Assembly (NCBI RefSeq): GCF_959020145.1
Contig: NZ_CAUEQY010000008.1
Span: forward strand, 1-64,000
Reading direction: 5' to 3'
Length of the DNA: 64,000 bases
From: an uncultured Bifidobacterium sp.
GTDB lineage: Bacteria; Actinomycetota; Actinomycetes; Actinomycetales; Bifidobacteriaceae
Each line of letters starts with the position of its first letter. The first letter of the stretch is position 1. Under the pieces are notes generated by a model. That model was not told where the DNA came from and did no database searches. It saw nothing but the letters and a program-made list of their open reading frames with translations. The position numbers were made by a program, and so were the translations under genes. Of the stretch, positions 21,883 through 30,684 are shown piece after piece.

Positions 21883-21895
21883 CCGTATGTTTGAA

Positions 21896-23749
21896 TCAGG
21901 CGAGACCGGACAGCTTGTCGATCAGCTCCGGATCACGGGTCGCTCCCTTGTCAGCGGAGCGGGCGAAGGCGGCATAAGCCTTCAGCGCCTGAGAAACCTT
22001 GCGATCACGATGGGCGACATAGCCATCGCCGGCCTCCAGCTCGGCGCGGCGCTGAGTCAGCTCCTCGTCGGAAAGCTCGACGTTCACCGTACGGTTCGGA
22101 ATGTCGATGTTGATGATGTCGCCGTTCTTGATCAGAGCGATCGGGCCCTTGTTCGCGGCCTCAGGCGCGATATGGCCGATGGCCAGACCGGAAGAACCTC
22201 CGGAATAGCGGCCGTCGGTGAGCATGGCCACCTGCTTGCCGATGCCCTTGCCCTTCACGAAGGAGGTCGGGTACAGCATCTCCTGCATGCCCGGACCGCC
22301 CTTCGGGCCTTCGTAACGGATGACCAGAGCCATGCCCGGCTTCAACGTGTCGTTGAGGATGACCTCGATGGCCTGCTCCTGGGATTCGACGACCAGCGCC
22401 GGTCCGCGGAACGTCCAGATCTCCTTCGGCACGCCTGCGGTCTTCACCACGCAGCCGTCAGGCGCGAGGTTGCCGCGCAGCACGGCCAGACCGCCTTCGG
22501 TGACCGCCGGATGGTCGATATCGTGGATGGCGCCGTTGACACGGTCACGATCGAGCGAATCGAACAGCGTGGTGTGCGTCCACGGTTCAGGGGAGACGAT
22601 GTGGCCCGGAGCGGCCAGATACATCTGCTTGGCTTCCTCGGTGCAGGTGTCGCGCATGATGTCCCAGTCGTTAAGCTTGTCTTCCAACGACTTGTAATCA
22701 ATGGAATGCACGTCGCGGTGCAGCTTGCCGGCACGGTCAAGCTCGCCGAGGATGCCGGTGATGCCGCCGGCGCGGTGCACATCGGAAATCTCCCATTCGC
22801 CGGACGGCGACGCCTTGCAGATGCACGGCACGGTGTGGGAGATACGCTCGATGTCATCCAGTGTGAAGTCCACGTCGGCGGACTGCGCCATGGCGAGGAT
22901 ATGCAGCACGGTGTTGGTGGAACCGCCCATGGCCACATCCATGGTCATGGCGTTCTCGAAAGCCTTCTTGGTGGCGATGGAACGCGGCAGCACGGAATCG
23001 TCGTCATCGTCGTAATACTGCTTGGCGATCTTCACCACCTGCTCGGCGGCGCGCTTGAACAGGTCCTTGCGGTAGGAATGGGAGGCCAGAATGGTGCCGT
23101 TGCCCGGCAGAGCCAGACCGATGGCCTCGGTCAGGCAGTTCATGGAGTTGGCGGTGAACATGCCGGCGCAGGAACCGCAGGTCGGGCAGACGGTCTTCTC
23201 GTAGGCGAGCAGATCCTCTTCGTTCAGATTGTCATCGGCGGAGGCGTACATCACGTCGATCAGATCGGTGTTCTTCTTCACGGTGCCGTCGGGCAGCACG
23301 GTGGTGCCGGCCTCCATCGGGCCGCCGGAAACGAACACGGTCGGAATGTTGAGTCGCAGCGCGGCCATCAGCATACCCGGCACGACCTTGTCGCAGTTCG
23401 GGATGCAGATCAGCGCGTCGGCGCAGTGCGCGTTCACCTGATATTCCACGGTATCGGCGATGATGTCGCGGCTCGGCAGGGAATACAGCATGCCGGTGTG
23501 GCCCATGGCGATGCCGTCATCAACGGCCATCGTGTTGAACTCGCGCGGAATACCGCCGGCTTCCTTGATGGCATCGGAAATCAGACGGCCCACTTTGTTC
23601 AGGTGCACATGTCCCGGCAGGAACTCGTCGAAGGAATTGGCGATGGCGATGATCGGCTTGCCGAAATCCTTGCCATCCACACCGGCGGCGCGGTAGAGGG
23701 CGCGAGCGCCCGCGAATACTCGTCCATTCATTAGTTTTGCAGATCGCAT
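21896..23749 (-). CDS. ilvD: Dihydroxy-acid dehydratase
   Basis: IlvD dehydrates dihydroxy-isovalerate and dihydroxy-methylvalerate to the keto acids of valine, leucine and isoleucine. The 617-residue protein has the Fe-S cysteines in [11 protein letters not shown] near 120 and [17 protein letters not shown] near 190, plus the long C-terminal beta domain with [18 protein letters not shown] near 480 and [17 protein letters not shown] near 510. Three in-frame ATGs are possible. I chose 23749 because AGGAGG is seven bases upstream; the ATG at 23755 is only one base from that site. It is monocistronic, divergent from rpoZ. Confidence 0.97.
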
Positions 23750-23969
23750 TTCCATGCCTCCTATTGTGCTGGCTAAACGGGACACGTGTTTTGTCAAGAG
23801 TCACTATGTGGAAATTTTCGGAAACCCGTGTGATTCCCTTACAGGTTGGATAACTACGCTGGCGGAGAAGGCCTGTGGGAGAGGCAAGGTTGAGGTCCAG
23901 TGGATTGCCTATACTAATGATTTTGGAAAAGAAGCTTTTGGCTTATCTGATGATTTGGAGATAATCACT

Positions 23970-24254
23970 ATGGCATTCGGCACTGAGCCAACCCCGACCG
24001 GTCTTGCGGATCCGCCGATCGACGATTTGATGGAGCATGCGGACTCCAAGTACGCTCTGGCCATTTTCGCGGCCAAGCGTGCCCGCCAGATCAATTCCTA
24101 TTTCACCCAGCTCAATGAGGGTCTGCTGCAGAACGTCGGCCCGCTGGTGGAATACCAGAATCAGGAGAAGCCGCTGTCCATCGCGTTCCGCGAGATCAAC
24201 AGTGGTCTGCTTGAGGAAACCCTCGGCGAGGACGATCTGACCGAAGGCAACTGA
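23970..24254 (+). CDS. rpoZ: RNA polymerase omega subunit
   Basis: Omega clasps the beta' subunit and helps polymerase assembly. The 94-residue product carries [20 protein letters not shown] near residue 15 and [14 protein letters not shown] near 34, the core helices of the family, ending in an acidic tail ([10 protein letters not shown]). The ATG at 23970 is preceded by TTTGGAG nine bases away; the open frame extends upstream but without family similarity. A TATACT box lies at 23910-23915, about 55 bases upstream. metK follows after 173 bases. Confidence 0.95.
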
Positions 24255-24427
24255 TCTACACGGTTCCCATAGAGGGACTGGCATCATTTTTCATTCGCCC
24301 CGATACCTGAGCGGTGCGCTTTGAATAGTCAACAATTAACTATTGATTGCGTCTGTGAAGGACGGGGCGTTTTTCGTGGGCGATCACAGGATGCGAACGG
24401 TTGGGTGTTCGCGAAAGGAGCAGCCGT
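24255..24427 (+). other. rpoZ-metK gap
   Basis: 173 bases with a weak AATAGT/ACTATT dyad near 24324-24344 and a GGGGCGTTTTTCG stretch near 24364-24376. I see no convincing terminator and no recognisable SAM riboswitch core. Confidence 0.5.
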
Positions 24428-25642
24428 ATGGCTGAATTGAAGTTGATTTCCGCCGAGTCGGTGACGGAGGGCCATCCGGATAAGGTCTGCGACCAGATTT
24501 CCGATGCGATTCTCGACGATATGCTCGCGCAGGATCCGCATTCCCATGTCGCCGTGGAGACCTGCGCCACGGTCGGACAGTTCTTCGTGTTCGGTGAGGT
24601 GACCAGCGAAGGCTATTCCGACATCCAGAACATCGTGCGCTCCGTGGTGCGCAATATCGGCTACACCAGCTCCCGCGTGGGACTTGACGCCGATTCCTGC
24701 GGTGTGACGGTGTCGCTTACCGAGCAAAGTCCGGAAATCAACCAGGGCGTTGCCCGGTTGAGTGGCGAGGAGGAGTCGAAGGCGTCCCGTGAACAGCGGT
24801 ATGAGGCGCAAGGCGCGGGCGACCAAGGCGTGATGTTCGGCTATGCGTGCGACGAGACCGACGTGCTTATGCCGTTGCCGATTCATCTGGCGCACCGTCT
24901 GGCGTATCGTCTCGCCGAAGTGCGCAAGAGCGGCGAGGTGCCGCATCTTCGTCCGGATGGCAAGACGCAGGTGACCATCGAATACGACGACGATGACCAT
25001 CCCGTGCGTCTCGACACCGTGCTGGTCTCCACCCAGCACGACCCGGAAGTGGACCAGGCATGGCTTAAGGAACAGCTCACCGAACATGTGATCCGTCCGG
25101 TGCTGGATGACGTGCTCGCCGACCGTGTGGCCCACGACGAATACCGCGTGCTGGTGAATCCGACCGGCTCGTTCATCCTCGGCGGTCCGGCAGCCGACGC
25201 CGGTCTGACCGGCCGCAAGATCATCGTCGACACCTACGGCGGCGCTGCCCACCATGGCGGCGGCGCGTTCTCCGGCAAGGATCCGAGCAAGGTGGATCGT
25301 TCCGCGGCCTATGCGGCACGCTGGGTGGCCAAGAACATCGTGGCCGCCGGCCTTGCCCACAAGGTCGAGGTGCAGGTCGCCTACGCCATCGGCGTGGCCG
25401 ATCCGGTGTCCATCAACGTGGAGACCTACGGCACCGAGATCGGTGCGACCCGCGAGCAGATCCAGCAGGCGGTGCGCAAGGTGTTCGACCTGCGTCCCGC
25501 CGCCATCATCGACGAGCTTGACCTGAAGCGTCCGATCTACTCCAAGACCGCGGCCTACGGCCATTTCGGTCGCGAGGATGCCGACTTCACTTGGGAAGCC
25601 ACCAACATGGTCGACGAACTCAAGGAGGCCATCAAGGCTTGA
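24428..25642 (+). CDS. metK: S-adenosylmethionine synthetase
   Basis: MetK forms SAM from methionine and ATP. The 404-residue product shows ISAESVTEGHPDKVCDQISDAI near residue 7 (Mg and ATP site), GAGDQGVMFGYACDET near 127 (methionine loop), GRKIIVDTYGG near 259 and GGGAFSGKDPSKVDRSAAYAARW near 275 (phosphate and metal ligands). The ATG at 24428 follows GAAAGGAG. The length and motif order leave no real doubt. priA begins about 60 bases downstream on the same strand. Confidence 0.98.
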   Translation: MAELKLISAESVTEGHPDKVCDQISDAILDDMLAQDPHSHVAVETCATVGQFFVFGEVTSEGYSDIQNIVRSVVRNIGYTSSRVGLDADSCGVTVSLTEQSPEINQGVARLSGEEESKASREQRYEAQGAGDQGVMFGYACDETDVLMPLPIHLAHRLAYRLAEVRKSGEVPHLRPDGKTQVTIEYDDDDHPVRLDTVLVSTQHDPEVDQAWLKEQLTEHVIRPVLDDVLADRVAHDEYRVLVNPTGSFILGGPAADAGLTGRKIIVDTYGGAAHHGGGAFSGKDPSKVDRSAAYAARWVAKNIVAAGLAHKVEVQVAYAIGVADPVSINVETYGTEIGATREQIQQAVRKVFDLRPAAIIDELDLKRPIYSKTAAYGHFGREDADFTWEATNMVDELKEAIKA

Positions 25643-25700
25643 AAACGCGGCCGACGTCCTACGATGAAACAGGCGTCGGCGCATGCGTTACCCTTGCATT

Positions 25701-27932
25701 ATGACCAATGAGGATGCCGAGCAGCTGGCGCTTGACGGGCTTGCCCCGCGCAAGCGGCGCAAACGCGCGCCCGCCGTCAAAACGCCAGCCGCCGAACATC
25801 CCATAGCCCAAGTGGTGCTGGACATCCAGGCCACGCATCTGGGACAGACCTTCGACTATTTCGTCGAGGAAAAATACTCTGCGGCCGCCCAACCCGGCGT
25901 GATGGTGCGCGTCCGCTTCGGCGGGCAGCGGGTCAACGGCATCATATGGAAACGCGCCGATACCAGCGCCACACCCGAATCATCGATACGTTACATCGAA
26001 CGTGTGGTCACCGACCGTGTGCTCGTTCCCGAATCCATGCGCGACGATATGACGCGCATCGCGGACGCGTTCGGCGGCACGCGCGCCAATATCCTCCGCC
26101 TGGCAGTGCCGCCGCGCGTGGCAAAAGTCGAAAGCCAGCTGCGCGTCGGCAATCGCGATGCCGCAGGAACCGCGGCGGGCAAACAACGGCTCGCCGCCGT
26201 CGACCAGGAGATATACGGCCAGTTGCAACGTCAATACGGCAACATCAATCTGCTGCATGACGCGCTGCAAGGCAGACGTTTCCAATCGTTCGTCTTCGAC
26301 CTGCTACCCGGTGCCGACCATTGGCGGCGCTGCGCGGCATGGATGGTGGCCGCGGCGCTCGCTCAGAACAAGCCGGCGGTGCTGGTGCTGCCGACCATGC
26401 GGGAGATCGCCGACATGACTGAGACCCTACGGTCGGTCGGCTTGAAACCATTCGCTCCGACTGGGGCCGCGAACGGCGTCTATGACGGCGATTTCGCGGT
26501 GCTCAACGCGCAGATGGCGCCAGCCGACCGTTACCGGGCATATCTCGCGATCAGCTGCGGACAAGTGCGTTGCGTGCTGGGCACGCGCGCCGCCATGTAC
26601 GCGCCGGTGGAAGGCAACGCGCTGTTCCTCATCCTTGATGACGTGTGCTACCAGGACGCCGACGGCATGATGCCGTACGCCAACGCGCGCGGTGTGCTTC
26701 GGCTCCGCGCGAAATCGCATAACGGCGTGTTCGTCGCGATGGCCAATGCGCGCAGCGCGCAAAGCCAATGGGAAACCGACGCGGCGCACGTCGGAGACAC
26801 GCAGGTGAGCGGCTTCAGCACGCCCATACACGCGTTGCCGGTCGTGACCAAGGAAGCGTCTCCATGGATTCGCTGGCTCAATCGCGACGAGCTGGCACGA
26901 CTCGCCGATCCGACCATCGGCGCACGCGTGCCACACACCGCGGTCCGGATACTGTCCAAAGCTTTGGAAACCGGTCCGGTGCTGCTGTCCATACCGCAGG
27001 ACGGCATCACCGAAGCGTTAAGCTGTTCGAAATGCCACCGCCAAGTACGATGCGCGCGTTGCACGGGACCATTGGAACGGTTGGCGGACGGAACGATTCG
27101 ATGCCGCTGGTGCGGCGCCGCCACCGTGCAATGGTCATGCCCGACATGCCATAACGAGCGCATGCGCGTGGTCAGGGTCGGCGCCGCCGGAACCGCGATG
27201 GAACTGGCCAGACTGTTCCGTGGCGTGCCGATGGTGCTGTCCACGCCAAGCCAGCCAAGAGGCGTCGTGTCCGATATCGGATTCGCTCCGCAACTGGTCA
27301 TCGCCACGCCCGGCGCGGAGCCGCGTGTGCGCGGGGAGAGTCCGGCACAATGCGAATACCGTGCCGTGGCCATCCTCGACGCGTGGACCAGTTTGTATGC
27401 GTCCGGCATCGACGCCGATGTGGACACGTTGACCGGATGGATGCGCGCGGTGTCGCTGTGCGCGCCGCGGACCCGTGGAGGACAGGCGCTGCTGATCGGG
27501 GAAACAGATCCCGTGCTCGCACGATCGTTGATGCTGTGGAATTCGCCGATGCTTGCCCAAGTCGAAGTGGAGGACCGCGCCCAGACCGCGCTGCCGCCGG
27601 TATTCGCCGCGGCCTGCGTGTGGGGCCGACGAGATGCGGTTGGGACGATGTTGAAACGAATCGGCGCGTTGGCCGGCGGCGACATGGCCACCATCGACAC
27701 GATCGCCGGTACGATGCCGTCCGTCTTGGGGCCGGTGCCGATTCCGCAGCCACGCACCATCGATTCACGTGAATTGGAAGGCACCGCGGACAGGGTCAAA
27801 GCAGTCGTGCGCGTCCCACAGGGCAGACGTGCCGAATTGGCGTTGCGGCTGCGTTCGGCAAGCGCCCGCCACGTGGCTTCACGCGAACCTGGGGAACTGC
27901 GATTCCAGATGGATCCGAAGGAACGCATCTGA
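25701..27932 (+). CDS. priA: Probable primosomal protein N' (PriA-like, without helicase motifs)
   Basis: A 743-residue relative of PriA, which reloads the replisome at stalled forks. The 3' DNA-binding start (VVLDIQATHLGQTFDYFVEE near 38, GVMVRVRFGGQRVNGIIW near 64) and the two zinc-binding clusters (CSKCHRQVRCARC, then CRWCG and CPTCHNERM near 435-485) are present. The ATPase motifs are not: the Walker A position reads LLPGADHWRRCAAW and the Walker B DEEH position reads LILDDVCYQD. Actinobacterial PriA proteins are known to be degenerate in this way. Start is uncertain: ATG 25701 or 25683. Confidence 0.88.
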   Translation: MTNEDAEQLALDGLAPRKRRKRAPAVKTPAAEHPIAQVVLDIQATHLGQTFDYFVEEKYSAAAQPGVMVRVRFGGQRVNGIIWKRADTSATPESSIRYIERVVTDRVLVPESMRDDMTRIADAFGGTRANILRLAVPPRVAKVESQLRVGNRDAAGTAAGKQRLAAVDQEIYGQLQRQYGNINLLHDALQGRRFQSFVFDLLPGADHWRRCAAWMVAAALAQNKPAVLVLPTMREIADMTETLRSVGLKPFAPTGAANGVYDGDFAVLNAQMAPADRYRAYLAISCGQVRCVLGTRAAMYAPVEGNALFLILDDVCYQDADGMMPYANARGVLRLRAKSHNGVFVAMANARSAQSQWETDAAHVGDTQVSGFSTPIHALPVVTKEASPWIRWLNRDELARLADPTIGARVPHTAVRILSKALETGPVLLSIPQDGITEALSCSKCHRQVRCARCTGPLERLADGTIRCRWCGAATVQWSCPTCHNERMRVVRVGAAGTAMELARLFRGVPMVLSTPSQPRGVVSDIGFAPQLVIATPGAEPRVRGESPAQCEYRAVAILDAWTSLYASGIDADVDTLTGWMRAVSLCAPRTRGGQALLIGETDPVLARSLMLWNSPMLAQVEVEDRAQTALPPVFAAACVWGRRDAVGTMLKRIGALAGGDMATIDTIAGTMPSVLGPVPIPQPRTIDSRELEGTADRVKAVVRVPQGRRAELALRLRSASARHVASREPGELRFQMDPKERI

Positions 27933-27998
27933 CGGACGTCCCCTCAACGTGAAACACTGGAACGACTGATGACGTTGACGTTAGGAATGGAGAAACGC

Positions 27999-28709
27999 AT
28001 GAAAGGCTGGCCGGGAGAGCCGCAAATGGAATATGACGTGCTTATGGCCGACGGCAACGCCGCTGCGAACGCCGGCCGGCAGATCACCGACGTGATCTTC
28101 GATTTCGGCAACGTGCTTATCTATTGGGATCCGGCGGCGGTGATGACCCCACGGTACTCGGACGGACTGGTGGAACAGTTCCTCGACAATGACGTTTCCG
28201 GCTTCTACGACATCAACAACGAACTGGACGCCGGCATGTCCAATGACGATGGCGTGGCTCTGATGCGTGAACGCCACGGAGACCAGTGGGCCGATATGAT
28301 GCGGTACTATCTGGACAATTTCGTCGATTCGCTGACCGGCGTGGTGCCAGGCGCGCGCGTGCTCATCAACGATCTGAAAGCAGCCGGCGTCCACGTATGG
28401 GGCTTGAGCAACTGGCAGAAGGACTCGTTCCCGATTGCGCTTGATAATTTCGATATTCTGCGCAGTCTTGAGGACCGCGTGGTGTCCGGTTACGTGGGAC
28501 TGCGCAAACCGCACCGCGATATTTACGATTACGCTCTAAAACAGTTCGGCATCGACGCTTCCGGCGCGCTGTTCGTGGATGACAAGGCGATGAACATCGT
28601 CGGCGCGAACGAAGCCGGCATTCGCGGCGTACGGTTCAAGGATGCCCGCGCGTTGCGCACCCTGCTGATCGACGCGGGCGTGGCGATTCCCGCGGTACAT
28701 GAAAAATAA
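27999..28709 (+). CDS. HAD-superfamily phosphatase, YihX-like
   Basis: A 236-residue HAD-IA hydrolase. Motif I is VIFDFGNVLIYWD (nucleophile D35, with Asn where many members have a second Asp, as in E. coli YihX, a glucose-1-phosphate phosphatase). Motif II is GLSNW near 140, motif III the Lys in YVGLRKPHRDIYDYA near 175 and motif IV LFVDDKAMN near 198. A helical cap lies between motifs I and II. The ATG at 27999 follows AATGGAG; ATG at 27969 or 28026 are alternatives. It lies in line between priA and fmt. The substrate is inferred only from family resemblance. Confidence 0.82.
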   Translation: MKGWPGEPQMEYDVLMADGNAAANAGRQITDVIFDFGNVLIYWDPAAVMTPRYSDGLVEQFLDNDVSGFYDINNELDAGMSNDDGVALMRERHGDQWADMMRYYLDNFVDSLTGVVPGARVLINDLKAAGVHVWGLSNWQKDSFPIALDNFDILRSLEDRVVSGYVGLRKPHRDIYDYALKQFGIDASGALFVDDKAMNIVGANEAGIRGVRFKDARALRTLLIDAGVAIPAVHEK

Positions 28710-28813
28710 CGACATACGCAGATTAGACAGACGGTTGTGCTTGCGGTCGCTATGCGGGATCGACGCATACGGTCGCATGCATTGATGGATATGAAGGTGA
28801 GGAGATTCGTCTC

Positions 28814-29776
28814 ATGTTGAAAGTGCTGTTCGCAGGTACGCCGGATGTGGCGGTGCCGTCGTTGAAACTATTGGCCCAGGATACCGAGCATTTCGAAGTG
28901 GTGGCCGTGCTCACCAGGCCGGACGCGCCAACCGGACGAGGTCGCAAACTGGTGGCGAATCCAGTCAAGCAGGCCGCGCTCGAACTCGGTCTGCCGGTCA
29001 TCGAATCCGATCCGAGCGAGGAAACGTTCGTGTCCGAGCTTGCGGCCACCGGCGCACAGGCCGCCGCTGTGGTGGCGTACGGCAAGATCCTGAAACAGGA
29101 CGTGCTCGACGCGCTGCCGATGGGCTGGTACAACCTGCATTTCTCCCTGCTGCCCCAATGGCGTGGCGCCGCTCCGGTGCAACGTTCCATCTGGGCCGGC
29201 GAAAAGGTGACTGGTGCCACGGTTTTCCGCATTGTGCGCGCCATGGATGCCGGTCCGATTCTGGCGCAATCCACCGTGGAAATCGGCGCGCACGAAACCG
29301 CCGGCGAGCTTCTGAGCCGTCTTGCTGAAGATGGATCACGCCTGCTTGCGGCATCGTTGCAGGCCATGGCCAACGATCAGATCGCTCCGGTGGAGCAGCC
29401 TGCCGGCGCATATGAGGTGGCTCAGAAGATCACCGTTGAAGACGCGCATATCCGCTTCGACGTGCCGGTATTCGCCGCCGACCGCCAGATTCGCGCATGC
29501 ACGCCGAATCCGGGAGCCTGGTGCGAACTGCATGCCCATGCGGACGCCGAACCGGCGACCCTGCACGTATTGCGCGCGCAGCCGGCCGACATGTCCAATC
29601 CGAACGCACCGGCATCGCTTGAACCCGGCCATATCGTGGCCGGCAAGAAGAACGTGTGGGTCGGCACCTCCACCGAGCCGCTCGAGCTGCTGGAAGTTAA
29701 AGCGCAAGGCAAGAAAGCCATGCGCGCCGCCGACTGGGCCCGTGGCGCCCACCTCGATAACGCCTTCTGTGAGTAA
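28814..29776 (+). CDS. fmt: Methionyl-tRNA formyltransferase
   Basis: Fmt formylates initiator Met-tRNA with 10-formyl-tetrahydrofolate. The 320-residue protein has the N-terminal transferase domain (LKVLFAGTPDVAVPSLKLL; AAVVAYGKILKQDVLDALP near 92) and the catalytic NLHFSLLPQWRGAAPVQR near 113-130 with N, H and the downstream Asp in RAMDAGPILAQ near 145. A beta-barrel tRNA-binding domain starts near 215 (ADRQIRACTPNPGAW). The start follows GTGAGGAGATTCGTCTC. It ends at a convergent junction with serB that holds a long inverted repeat. Confidence 0.97.
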   Translation: MLKVLFAGTPDVAVPSLKLLAQDTEHFEVVAVLTRPDAPTGRGRKLVANPVKQAALELGLPVIESDPSEETFVSELAATGAQAAAVVAYGKILKQDVLDALPMGWYNLHFSLLPQWRGAAPVQRSIWAGEKVTGATVFRIVRAMDAGPILAQSTVEIGAHETAGELLSRLAEDGSRLLAASLQAMANDQIAPVEQPAGAYEVAQKITVEDAHIRFDVPVFAADRQIRACTPNPGAWCELHAHADAEPATLHVLRAQPADMSNPNAPASLEPGHIVAGKKNVWVGTSTEPLELLEVKAQGKKAMRAADWARGAHLDNAFCE

Positions 29777-29819
29777 GATTTTTGTTTCTACTGTAAGTAT
29801 GTGAGTAGCTGCGGCGTCC

Positions 29820-29910
29820 GCGACCGGCGGGCGGCATGCATTGACGACACGCTCCGGGCCGCTCAGGCCAAGTCTTTACGGTCTTACAACGCATGCCGCC
29901 CACCGGTCGC
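29820..29910. repeat. Long inverted repeat between fmt and serB
   Basis: Arms of 20 bases (29820-29839 and 29891-29910) pair with a single mismatch around a 51-base loop. It lies at a convergent gene junction without T-runs. It might be a bidirectional terminator, a small RNA or a dispersed palindromic element. Confidence 0.7.
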
Positions 29911-29927
29911 TCGTAGGTGCGGAAAAG

Positions 29928-30611
29928 TTATTTGAGATAATCGAGGATTTTCGCCAGATCACGTTCATTGAGCCGGTGCGGAGCATCCTTCTGCACTTTC
30001 GGTTTGGCGCAGAACGCCACGCCAAGACCGGCCGCATGAATCATCGGCAGATCGTTCGCGCCGTCGCCAACCGCAACGGTCTGCGCCATATCGATGCCCA
30101 TCCGCGCGGCCCACGCGCGCAACGATTCCAGCTTCGTATCCTTCGTGACGATATCGCCCAGCACGTGTCCCGTCAGCCTGCCATCGGCAGCCTCCAAACG
30201 GTTCGCAATCCAATAATCGAGATGCGCATCGGCCGCGAGACGGTCCACAACCTCGTGAAAACCACCGGAGACCACGCCGACCTTCCAATCATGCGCGTGA
30301 AGCGTGTCAATCAGTTCAAGCGCACCATGCGTGAAATGCACGCGATGGTAGACCTCATCGAAAATCGTGGTCGGCAGACCCTTCAATAACGCCACGCGTG
30401 CGCGCAGCGCCTCGCGGAAATCAAACTCGCCGTTCATGGCTCGAGCGGTGACGGACGCTATCTGCTCGCCGACTCCCGCGGCCACGCCGAGCTCGTCGAT
30501 GACCTCTTCGTCGATCAACGTGGAATCCACATCCATCACCAGCAGTCCGGGAGCGGACAGCGTGGGCAGGGATGCCATGGATGCGATGTTCGGCGTTTCT
30601 TGTTCAAGCAT
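29928..30611 (-). CDS. serB: Phosphoserine phosphatase
   Basis: SerB removes phosphate from phosphoserine in the last step of serine synthesis. The 227-residue HAD enzyme has motif I LLVMDVDSTLIDEEVIDEL (D27 nucleophile, D29 acid), the C1 cap with NGEFDFREALRARVALLKG near 60-78, motif II VGVVSGGFHEVVDRLA near 112, motif III Lys in DTKLESLRAW near 158, and motif IV VAVGDGANDLPMI near 180. There is no N-terminal ACT domain, so this is the short form. It is divergent from the ARC/Mpa gene with 73 bases between starts. Confidence 0.96.
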   Translation of the reverse strand: MLEQETPNIASMASLPTLSAPGLLVMDVDSTLIDEEVIDELGVAAGVGEQIASVTARAMNGEFDFREALRARVALLKGLPTTIFDEVYHRVHFTHGALELIDTLHAHDWKVGVVSGGFHEVVDRLAADAHLDYWIANRLEAADGRLTGHVLGDIVTKDTKLESLRAWAARMGIDMAQTVAVGDGANDLPMIHAAGLGVAFCAKPKVQKDAPHRLNERDLAKILDYLK

Positions 30612-30684
30612 GGTTCCGATTGTCGGAAATCATTAGGACAATGGGTATTCTTGAGGGTTGAACGTGTTGGAAAGCGAGGTCGAC

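Noticed and set aside
21887..23734. 615-codon open frame antisense to ilvD
   Set aside because: Same explanation; ilvD is complete with its cysteine motifs on the other strand.
24255..24427. SAM-binding riboswitch before metK
   Set aside because: I looked for SAM-I/IV or SAM-II cores and found no matching conserved bases.
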